Shown: positions 49,601 to 59,800 of the stretch, piece by piece | Position numbering within the stretch: position 1 is the stretch's first letter | How the letters are laid out: each line of letters begins with the position of its first letter | Assembly: GCA_900708905.1 (NCBI GenBank) | Contig: CAADRB010000001.1 | Location: 5,405,439 to 5,469,438 of the forward strand | Origin: Hymenolepis diminuta | Taxonomy: Eukaryota; Platyhelminthes; Cestoda; Cyclophyllidea; Hymenolepididae | DNA length: 64,000 nucleotides | Reading direction: 5' to 3' | Translations under genes and position numbers: made by a program | The notes under the pieces: generated by a model | What the model saw: the letters and a program-made list of their open reading frames with translations, nothing else | Database searches by the model: none | Told to the model about the DNA's origin: nothing

Positions 49601-51415
49601 TCTCAAACATTGGGAAAAACATGAAGTGAAGCGGCAAGATTAACCCTTCCTGATTAAATAATACCGGAAAATAGATCAACATTTCCTGGAATCGTGAAAT
49701 TTGAATTTTAGATAATAAACTGCCAATTTGGTAAATATTTTACAACCCAAGTCCAAAAATCAAATGAAATTAGACTCGTTGATACCCTGGCGTTGATCTC
49801 TGTGTTTTTAACCTCCTCACCTTTATCATTTGTTGGATTTACTGTTAATTAATTTCAGTTGTTTTACATAATGATAATGAATGCTTGTCAGCTTAATTTC
49901 ATTTATTATTTTTGAATATAATTCGAATTAGGGTGAAAAAGCTAAACAAAAACGAAGCAATGAGAGAATGTTTAGTGCAAGCCTAATAAAAGTTGACAAA
50001 CATGATATTATTGGAATGGGTAATGTAGATTGAGTGGAAACCTTTACTGGTTCGAACTTAAGGGAACATATAAATGCATGTATTCATGGACGATTGTTTT
50101 TCATGTCTGCTTAGTTGTTTTTAGAAGAAGACTGTTGCTTTAAATACGGGGATTTCTCGATGTGTTCCCAAGCCCATTCTTATTTCGCATCTTTTGAGGT
50201 GTTGCAAATTACCGAGGCTGGAATCTTCGAGTAATTAAAGTTGACGATTGTTTATCGACATGTATAAAAAGTATTTTTTGTTTAGACCACCAAACAAAAC
50301 GCTAAAATTATCGGAAAGCAAATATCTATCTAATAGTACATGCTTTAGAGATGAACCATATAATTTAAGATGTTCGGAAAATTATGGAGAGTTGCAGAGA
50401 TGCATTTTTACATCAACTCCCTTGTATATTTGTCCCACCCAACTATGCAACAACTTCCATTTGAAAACTTAGCATCAACGGATGCAATATCATTATTTAG
50501 GACATTTTTTTATTTAAGGAGGGCGCTTTGGCGGTTGTTTTAAGTAGAAATTTGGGATTTTTAATTAAGTAGCATTTCTTACTCTTCAGATATTATTTGT
50601 TGGTGATTCAACATTGCGAGGACTGATGTATGCATTCATAAGAAAGCTGAACGGATCACTTCATTATTGGGAAGCATCACATAATCTTATCGCTTTTACA
50701 TTGAATAATGGAAAATTCTACCACAAAGTCGAAACAGATAGGAATAAGCCAAACGGGATGATTGCATTTGCTTACTTTCCTATGTTTTGGCAAAAGCTAA
50801 AAAACAAATTAAATCTTACCGTTTTTATCGACCAATCAATCAAACGGTTTGGTATTTCCTTATCTCACAGTTCCTTTCAGATTACATCTAAGACAATTTG
50901 ACCTGGTAATTGGAGGAACTCAATGGTTGAACGCAAATCAGATGATGAAACTAGATGACTACTTCCTAAACAATAAGTACGTTAACATTCATTACGAATC
51001 ATTTTAGGGAAATAAAAGCAAAGAAAGTGATTATTAAAAGCCATCAGGCTGGATTTCATGTACCAAACTACATGACTCATCATTTCGACCTGGTACGTTG
51101 GACTAATTACTAATATTCGATTAAAAATTAAAAAAGCAATGTCTCATTAAATTTTTACAATCATTATAGGAGAATCACCTTCAACACAGAAGAAAAATTG
51201 ACGAAGATATGTGGAAACTCGGAGCTCTTTTGAAATGGAGGAGATTGGACGGTTATCATCTCACATGGTCACGATTGAATCACTTCATAGCAGATTTCCA
51301 ATGTTCCTGCCACTTTCATAAGATACGTTTCAACAAGGAAACTGAAGAATATGAAATTAAAGGAGAAATTACAGAAGCACTGTTGCAAGATTATGTATAT
51401 AATTTGTTGAATTGA
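46605..51415 (+). CDS. CPED1-like protein with PC-esterase domain
   Basis: A membrane-anchored or secreted protein of the cadherin-like and PC-esterase domain family. Its PC-esterase fold is a predicted carbohydrate acyl-esterase or acyl-transferase of the secretory pathway. Exons: 46605-46775, 46902-46989, 47157-47199, 48350-48557, 48948-49086, 49135-49376, 50115-50230, 50286-about 50460, 50590-50846, 50881-50976, 51008-51092, 51170-51415. All junctions agree in phase except that between 50.46 and 50.59 kb. The N-terminus has a basic lead and a hydrophobic anchor (LAAVLITTAFLFIF). The middle is a Cys-rich beta region, then LWLLPCKEKCSSDGTCYWNE. The esterase domain has ILFVGDSTLRGLMYAF with the GDS nucleophile, LVIGGTQWLNAN, KSHQAGFHVP, a DGYH possibly serving as Asp-x-x-His, and CSCHFHK near the end. 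About 615 residues are seen against roughly 1000 in vertebrates, so the N-terminal half is missing or unrecognised. Confidence 0.82.
49485..49835 (-). repeat. dispersed repeat family A, copy 5 (-), in a CPED1-like intron
   Basis: The minus strand shows TTTCATTTGATTTTTGGACT, AATTTCACGATTCC, GAAGGGTTAATCTTGCC, TTCATGTTTTTCCCAATG, GATATTTCACAGCTTACGG and GTAGAGCTCTGTAAGCTG, in the same order as copies 1 and 3. It sits inside the 738-base intron 49377-50114. The minus-strand ORF 49485-49682 is part of it. Confidence 0.75.
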
Positions 51416-51628
51416 GGGGAAGACTAAAATCATAGATGTGTCACGCATAGCACTTGCGATCATCTTCGAACTGATAAGAATGTTACATCTTGTCCCATAT
51501 TTAGGACACCAAGTATGTTCAAGAAATTCCTCCTTGTTTATTTGTTCGTTAAAGCTATGCCAAAAACGCCTTCAAAACAAACGTGTTTTCTACCCTACTT
51601 GAAGAGAAATATTCAAACACTTCTCAGT

Positions 51629-51773
51629 CTTCCGGCTTTGGGTATAATGGGACATGGGATGGATGGCTTTGTAGCCATCCCAGGTTCTATGATTAGTAGC
51701 TTTCCATTTCTTCTAGTGTGACCCCAGTATTAAGCTACTAATCATAAAACCTATGGCATCCCAGAGTCGGAAG
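51629..51773. repeat. fold-back inverted repeat just 3' of the CPED1-like gene
   Basis: The left arm, 51629-51702, begins CTTCCGGCTTTGGG and ends TTCTATGATTAGTAGCTT. The right arm, 51732-51773, reads as the complement CTTCCGACTCTGGG ... TTTTATGATTAGTAGCTT. The left arm has an extra insert that itself contains a hairpin (GATGGCTTTGTAGCCATC). The loop is about 29 bases. It lies 214 bases after the stop codon and could form a stable cruciform or RNA hairpin. It may be a small fold-back or MITE-like element. Confidence 0.75.
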
Positions 51774-52488
51774 AAAGCTTTAATAATATGTCATTAAATC
51801 GTCATCGTTATTTTTTGACAAAATATTCATTACTGAAGATTTATAAAATATACTTCAGTTTGTGACGACGTTCCAACAGTTTTTAGATGAGCAGATTTAT
51901 GAAGTGATGATTTTCATAGTAAGACTTTCGGTTATGTTAATTTACTTCGCTGTAGCAGGATTTAAAAAGCAGAGTAAATAAGAAAACATCTTGAGTGGAA
52001 GATGGAGCTACGCTGTTCTAGGATAGAACTTACGAAATTTAAATAACAATTAGATGTCCGTTTCTCTCAAATACTTGAAAGACCGAGGAGCAGAAGACTA
52101 AAGAAGGGGAAATTAAAAATATAGGACCTGAAAGCAGGAGAAAGCGTACATTAGTCCGACAAGAACTAGCCGGTTTATGATACGCAAATTCGAACTGACA
52201 TTATGGTGTTCTCTGTCCATTTGACGTAGAATTATTTATAAAAGTATTGCAGGATAGTTAGGTTATAACTGTTTGTGTTTCTTACATATTTATAATGCTG
52301 AAGGTGAAAATTTCAAATACGTTTCACCTTAAAATATTTTTTTTAGGCAGAATTTTTATCAACTTAATAACCGCAAATTTGAATTTAAAAAAGATAATTG
52401 TTAGATTTAACCGTATAATCAGTGACCTTCAAATCAAATGAAATCATATCACAAAATAATATTTTTCATCTGACTAACTTTCAATTTG
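51774..52488. other. intergenic between the CPED1-like and FHA genes
   Basis: A+T-rich, with no supported feature. It must contain the promoter of the FHA gene, but no element was singled out. Confidence 0.5.
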
Positions 52489-53060
52489 ATGTTGTCCAAA
52501 ACTATGTCGAAGTTAACTCTCTATCAAATAGCCGATGTCACCCGAGAAAGCGGTAACCACTTTCTCAAAATTGAAATGAAAGATGGACAGGATCTAATTC
52601 TGATTGGTCGTTGGGACGATAAACACCTAATTGATCGACAAATAAGTAGTTCCATAGTCGGAAAAGCAATTTCCCGACTGCATGCATTTATTGAAAGAAC
52701 AAATGACGAATTCTATCTTTCAGATCTGAGCAAAAGTGGAACATATATTAATCATCGACGTGTAGATAAAAGAACTCAGCTCAAACCCCATGATCTTGTC
52801 TTTTTTGGACATCCAAAAGGTGGTGAAATTCGCCCTGGTGAACCCATTGGTCAGTACTTTTGGGATTTGAAATACGTTGTAAGCATTGTTCTGATTGCAT
52901 GGTTTAATTTTACATATTGATACGTTTTATTTGATCCTAACTCAATTTCCAGGTAATGATTGAATCGTCGGAGGTAAAATCCGACCAGGAAACTGAATTC
53001 TGGAAAGTTCTATCTGAATGTTTTGAAGTTATCCACGGTCCAAGATATATGCAACAATGA
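52489..53060 (+). CDS. small FHA-domain protein (TCF19-like?)
   Basis: Two exons, 52489-52878 and 52953-53060, are separated by a 74-base GT-AG intron and give a 165-residue protein ending ...VIHGPRYMQQ. The ATG at 52489 is chosen because an in-frame TGA lies 18 bases before it; ATG 52504 is an alternative. Residues about 10-130 form a forkhead-associated domain, which binds phosphothreonine peptides. The visible signature residues are Gly-Arg near 40-41 (LILIGRWDD), Ser-Arg-x-His near 62-65 (AISRLHAFIE) and the Ser-Gly-Thr-x-x-Asn turn near 83-88 (SDLSKSGTYINHRRV). The segment after the domain (HDLVFFGHPKGG ... QYFWDLKYVV) resembles the arrangement in transcription factor 19, but no PHD finger is present, so this is only a suggestion. 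Two ATTAAA poly(A) signals lie at 53069-53074 and 53078-53083. It converges with RPAP1. Confidence 0.85.
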
Positions 53061-53361
53061 TTTGTGCTATTAAATTTATTAAACAAGGCTATATTTACCT
53101 AATTAAATTTACCATTCCATTTTATTTCTGAACGTTTCTGCTAGCTAATTTCGGATATTAAGATTGTCTCAGGTGGTATACTACTTTCAGTCTGCCCTCG
53201 CACTTTAACGGTATAAATTATTTGGTGTACTAATATTCAAGTTAGAATTTAGTTTTAGATTTTTCTAAACCTAAGTCAGACCTTCAATTTTTCTGGAATA
53301 TATCTGGATTTCGTTAAGAGCTGTAGTGTGAAACTCATTCTGTCTTAACTATTTATGATAG

Positions 53362-53572
53362 GGTATTTCCAAGCCCATTTAGGAGAGTTTCCCAACGTTC
53401 ATCTCGGATATAGTGGTTTCATAGAGCCTGTCTGGTGAAAGACTCGAATTCTACCATCCTCCATATTAGCCAGATTTAACCATTGCGGTTGGCCATCCCG
53501 CTCACTGGGCGTGCGGCGACGGGAGTCGAGCCCATGACATGACAGACGTGTGCTACCGATCCACAGTGACTA
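53362..53572 (-). repeat. tRNA-derived SINE, copy 1 (-)
   Basis: The minus strand starts with a tRNA-like head: TGGATCGGTAGCACACG as A box and GGCTCGACTCC as B box, at tRNA spacing. A body of about 140 bases follows, containing GGTAGAATTCGAGTC and AGGCTCTATGAAACCACT and ending CGTTGGGAAAC. The copy at 61.0 kb aligns along its whole length. It lies in the shared 3' flank of the FHA gene and RPAP1. Confidence 0.8.
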
Positions 53573-53757
53573 ATCATTCATTAAATATATCCTCAACATT
53601 TAATTAATGACAACCACCAGCCTCTTCTTAATCTTCACATTAAATAGATTTGGAAGTCAAGACGTTAAAATGTCATCCGTCTAACCTTGTTAATCGCTTT
53701 GATAAGAAGAGCTTTATAAAGTTCGAATACAATATCAAAGGAACAATAAAAATAGCA
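53573..53757. other. convergent 3' intergenic space
   Basis: A short A+T-rich stretch between the SINE and the RPAP1 poly(A) signal. Nothing else is seen. Confidence 0.5.
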
Positions 53758-53759
53758 TT

Positions 53760-53765
53760 TTTATT
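53760..53765 (-). terminator. poly(A) signal of RPAP1
   Basis: AATAAA on the minus strand, about 37 bases after the RPAP1 stop codon (TAG at 53802-53804). Confidence 0.65.
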
Positions 53766-53801
53766 CAAGGCAAAATGTCAATATACACAAATTTTAAAAA
53801 T

Positions 53802-56800
53802 CTAGTTTCCCATGAATTCATCCCATTTCTTTCGTCGAGAAGACGGCAGGCCTTCCTCCTCGTACATTTCCATAAGATCTTCCACTTTGAAATTTTCGCT
53901 AACAACGACTGGAATTCGATTCGACTGCACGAGTTCGGACAGGGGAACTTTCTCAATTCTCCCGGATGGAAACTTATAGCGTCGCAACCGATCGATCAAT
54001 TCCTGAGTTCCTCGCCTCGAACCCAAGAATCGCAGAGATGTTCCTAGTAATTTCACAAATTCCTCATGAATAGGAACCGTTTTAGTCAAGTAGATATTTC
54101 TGAAAGGGCAATTGAAAACTTAGAAACAAAAAGCTGGAAGAACCGTTTGTTTGCATGTAATTCAAACTAACCGGCTGAGATGATGCAGGGCAATTAATGT
54201 TATCAACGGTTGTCTGTTCAGACTGATGATTCCTGCACAGACTGCACTAGCATAGGCTCTAAGAACCTCCGGAAGAGTTTCGATAGGTTCAAAGAGTCCC
54301 TTGTAGACATCCTCCGGAAGGAAAACCTAATGAGAAGGAAAGTAACATTAAAACATTTCCACTTATTTGCATATAAGGGGTTTATTTAACAAGTCACTTA
54401 CTTCAGAAGGAGAAATCTGAAGGGAACGCAAGGTAGCTTGATGTTCACCCCAAAGGGCCTTTCGATAATTTGAAACTGGTAGGGCAGCGGGTCGAAGAAA
54501 AAGAAGAATTAGATTTGCGAATATTGGCGAGGCGTAGGAGACAGCGGCGTAGTGTTCTAATAATTCGGTATATCTAACCAGGCAAATAAAACAATCTTAG
54601 TAAAATTAAGAATAAAACCGGTGATAAGTGGTATTAAAATATTGCACATTAAGACGTGTGTTTTCTGATACCGAATTAATATGGACTGTTTTACGAAATA
54701 AGTTATGACGAAAATAAAAATGAATGTCAAAACCGAATTCAGTGCGATTATTGCTAAATAACCGGCCCCAATCTACCCCAAATAAGAAGAGTAGAGAGTA
54801 ATTGAATGTTTGATGGATTAAATCGAAAATAGGACAATGTTTTGGTTACAACTACAACTTTAATAAATATTCGACCCAGATTGAGATAGGCTAATGAGTC
54901 CAAAACCAATGACAAATAAAATACAATAAACGCCGAGGGATTTTTGTCGATTGAGGTCACCGTTGAATTTTTGAGTTTGATAAACAACAGATTCCTCATT
55001 CAAATAGCACAAACATCAGCTCCCATTGCTACCAGTATTTCCAGTATGGAATTCAAAGAAGAATCCAAACACTTCTCAGATGTCTTAAGGGTATGTAAAA
55101 AGATTTAAAAAACACAATCAGTATAACATTATCGCTTATGATTTCGATACATTTGGACGACCTAAAATGCGTTCGAGAGCAGCCTGACGTTCTAAAAACA
55201 CTTAATCGACTGTAAAGTGCATAAGCAAACGCATCAAGAAGTGAATATTAGAACTTGAATAAATACAGTAAATGAAATTTCAGCTTACAGATCATAAAAT
55301 GAGATTAAATCAAGCGGAAGATGTACCTCCGGGCTTGTATCCACCTCTTCGAAATTGATTCTAGGCACTAAAAGGGAGATCAACTCAGCTACAATAGCTC
55401 CAGCCACATTAAAGCACAGTGCTCCAGCACTTTGACAGGCCAGAATAGCACAGATGATTCGAGAGAAATGGCCGCCGGCAGTAACTCCACGAGGAAAGAC
55501 ATTTTTGCGTACCAATAGAGGTTGCTGATCTAGCAACCCTCGAATCCAACCCAAACTGGCTGTTGCGTTTATCAGGTAAGTCTACAGGCCAAGAGATCAG
55601 TTTTAGTTTTTGGGAAATTTTCAACTACTGAAAAAATATAATTATCGTGCTTACCTCAGGATCGGTAGTGAAATAAACTTGGGACTGATCTTTCTCTGTA
55701 GGAGGTCGGGCGTGATGAAAGTAGGCTTCAAGAATGGGCATGTAAAACCAATCATCAGGTAAGATAAAATCACAACAGGGTCGAGACTTGAGAGTCTTGT
55801 ATATGTCTTTCATTTCTAAAACCAGACGGAAACGTTAGGATAAAAAATCCTATTACCAGTACTTGTGCTATTCAGCATCTACAATCTGATTTCATGATAA
55901 AAGCTCATCTCTCTGGTCCAACTGCAAAGTCTGCGATACATTACCCTTTCGACTAGCTGTTTTTCGGCTAACAGAGACGATTGTAGTACGACCAAACCTC
56001 TCAATTTATTCGATCCCTAAATCAGCTTATAATGAGGATATGGATTATCGCTTAAGAATCTGTTGGATATTTGCAACGTTTTAAGTAGATAGACATCCTG
56101 AGAAATCAGGAATTCAGACAAAGTAAAACTAGCAGTTCTTCCATTTCCCTTCCTCTTTCATTTTCTAATTTAACAACCGTGTTTAGAATCATTAATATGA
56201 TTACAAATCTAATTTCTTCCTTGTTGAGAATTTGGATGTCGTACGTCGATAACGCAGCGGTAAAAAATTACGCCAGTCAGGTCAGAAGTCGTGAGATCGA
56301 TGTTCATAGATCCTCATCCGATAATGTGAATGGCCAAGTGCACTATTAAATTCAGACAAACAAGTGATAGAAATTGTATTTTCATACGAGATTTGAGGAT
56401 ATCTTTTCTTTATCCAAACCAAATGTTTTAACATCTTCATTGATGGTATATGAAAGAATACATAAAGTGAAATCCGACGCACTAGCACTGCGCCTCTGGA
56501 ATAAGTCTGCAAAATACTCTCCATAGAGTTTGTGAGCGTGGAAAGCAAGACCTCGGGAGAACGACTCATGAACTGGCGGCCAAGGAACTGTTGAATTTGA
56601 AATGGTTTCAGAAAAGGCACTTGTCTCAATGCTAGACGGAAAAGATAGACTTCATATATACTCCATTTCGTTTAAAGATGAACAATAAGGAGTATGATTT
56701 GTTTATTTACGGTGTTAGGTCATAGATTGGAAAGACGATTTTTTGAAGGAGTTCGATGAACAGATCTTCTTGACCAAAATGAAGACAAGGCACGAGGTGG

Positions 56801-59800
56801 AAAGCTGCCCACCAGAGATCATCATTCACTTCCTGCTCAAGATAAATAAAACCATTAATAGTAAGTATTCAATGAGACTGGTCTATCAAGTTCTGTTTCT
56901 CAAACTGTGATACACAATATCAACATAATTTATGCAGGAGCAACGAAAAGTGAATTATAAGCTAATGTTCCCACAGAAAGGAATTACAGGGCTCCTAAAT
57001 CACCGGAAAGATCAAATATTCTACAAATTTAACACTAATGACCTCGAAGGTCCAATTTCTGATTATCTTAAGTCATCTGTATATTATTCTCAATCTTGAC
57101 ATTTAAAGTGTTACTAGTCTACCTTCGTGGGGCTTCTAGTGAGTCTCATATCCCATTTCCCAAAATATATAGACCTCACATGGCTCCCTATTTTCCTATT
57201 AGCTTGCTTAATCCTACTCTTTGACTCTCATCACATTTCCCATCACTCCTATCACATTTCCATAAAACAATATACCTAATAGAGAACTACCACCTCCGGT
57301 ACCTAATTTGGGTTGGATGGACTTTTGACTAATCAAACTAGGACAGATTATAAAGCAACACAAAATCGAAATGACTTACCGATAGATAAAGAAGATATCT
57401 TCCCATCAATGAACTCTCAACGGCCATCAGTCCATGAGGGAACCCCGACTTCGAAACAACAGGAGGAACTCGCAATCCCTTTAACCGATCACACCAGCGT
57501 GTTAGATCAATACCTCCTATCGTCAACGCAGCTTCAATCAATGGGAGGAAGTTTGTCCATTTCGACTCCCGACGAGGGAGAAGATCTAGTGGTTCAACAA
57601 CATCGACGAAGTAGGCAGAACGACTGGGTGGTGGCCACCACATTGCTGGAAGAATTGTTTCCTTGGCTTCACTGTTGAAAAAAGAAAAAAATGTAGTGCA
57701 AAGAACCGATAGCTATTTGAGAGCCAAGGCTATTACCAAATTTGATAACTTTTCAAAGGTTCAGGACCTTGTTGAAGCCATTCAGCTGTGTCAAGATGAA
57801 AATATAATTATGAATAATTATTAAATATTTTCCCTTGACGAAATTGCTACTTTATGTTTTCTTCCCATCATTACCGAAATAACGCTTGTCCACTAAAGTG
57901 TTCATATGAATCGTTATGAATTACGTTATACCGTATATAGTTCGAGTTGAACTATAATAAGTTTTTGCTATAACAAAGAGAACCCGTGTTTTCGTTCTTA
58001 CTAGTTGGGATATCAGCTTGTGGATCGTAAAAAGCTGGCGTATCAACATACGGAAATTAGTTACAATTCCAATTCATTCAAAGTTAAGGGCACTCATTAG
58101 AATTTGTAGATGCCCATGAAAAGATTAAAACACTGCTTATCACATTTAAGAGTCTCTGCGATTGTAAGCATTTTCTTAAAGGAGTTTTCGTATCCCGTAT
58201 TAAACTTCGGACACGGAGTATTCTCCGATATTTTCTTACGCACATGCAGTTATTATGAACAGTAAGTTAAAATTCTCTTAAACAGACCTCTATAAACACA
58301 GGCCATTCAACCTAAAAACAAAATATACGTGCTCAGTCTCTACTTTGAATTCTAACTCACCTTACCCTTAGGACAGCGAAGTATTGAATAGCAGATTAAT
58401 GTATGGAACTCAACATGTTATGAGTACAGTATACAGTTACTGTATTCGATATCAATCATAGGAAAAAAACAGAGAATGGCTTACCAATTTTCATTACTAG
58501 GAGCCCAAGCTCCACGATAAAAGAGACAAACAGACATGCCCAAATCTGGTAGACAAGGAAGAGCATTGGAGACATTGAGAACTGAGAGAGGATCTCCATC
58601 CTCTGAAGACTCGAAGATGACATCCCTTGGAAAATTGTAATTAAACAATGGATTAGCATCATCTGTAATGTAGGTAGCTCCAAATTCTGTGGAGAGGACT
58701 GAGGTCTGGGACATTCTTTGGGGAAAACCAGTGAGAACGGATTGATATCTAGCAAGGTAAAGAGTCTTCAGATCAAAAAATGAATATGTTTAATAAAAAT
58801 GAAGTACCAGACGTTAATAACGAACCTAATGAAGTGATTTAGCACTCTTGTCCACGTTGGTCCAGTGAAAATCTTTTCTCTAAGCTTTGCAATCTAAAAG
58901 ATAAAGTAAATTATCTTACTCTACTTGAACATATTCAGTAGAGCGTTATTCACAATTTTACGCTTACATGTTCTTTCATCTCTAAAGCTTTGAGGAGTTG
59001 CGCGGTAACATTAATCACCACGGGCGAGGATGAAAAAGTGATTGGTTTCCTATCATTCTCTATATTATACACCTATAGATTCAAGATCAAGTTCAGAACT
59101 ATTAAAACCGCAAAAAATCTGATATTTAAGTATCACTTGTGCTAACCTCCAAACTACAAGCATCGAGCATGGAGATTGCCCAGGATCGAACAATCTTCAA
59201 CTGATCATTCGAGAAATTTCTGCAAAAAAAACAGGCGAAGATTTAGATTTGCTACGCGCTTACTTTTTAATTAGAAAGGCACCATAGACTCTCCGCCATT
59301 AAATGAATTTTAGGACTTGCGAACTGCGAATCCATTAAAAAATTCTTCAACCGTATTTTATGAGCTTCATTTAAAAGAAATTGTTACAAAAACTCCTTTG
59401 TTCAAAAGCCCGAATATTAAGATTTGTGACCGTTATTCCGACTAACAGCTCTAAAAAAGCAGCGCCATCACTTTATACTTTAAACTCACAAAAATTCTGG
59501 TTGAATATATTCTTCTATTGTTGGGTGAATTTGAACTAGTTATTGCAATGTGGAATTAAGAAAATACAAGTGAACCCAAATTTTCGCTCCTGAAAGCTTG
59601 TACTCAGTATCGTGCATCTTAGCCTTCAAAGCTAAACTCCAATCAAAAAGAACGACTTCAAATATCATAACTCGAGCTATACAGCAGTCATTAACTTCAA
59701 AACTGAAATTTCTAAGTTTTAGTATTACCTTTTTCCTGATGAATACGTTATTAAAACAAAAACAAAATATGAAAAGTAAAAACAAACATACTGCGTGAAC

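Noticed and set aside
53775..54047. Plus-strand ORF over the last RPAP1 exon
   Set aside because: Antisense shadow of the conserved RPAP1 C-terminus.
56282..56629. 115-codon minus-strand ORF starting near an RPAP1 exon
   Set aside because: It is one frame off; only the frame entering from exon 56711-56832 in phase 2 continues the protein.
57313..57678. 121-codon plus-strand ORF
   Set aside because: Antisense to an RPAP1 exon (57380-57671) that joins in frame on both sides.
58456..58755. 99-codon minus-strand ORF
   Set aside because: Wrong frame of the RPAP1 exon 58485-58748; the frame with the phase-consistent ends was used instead.
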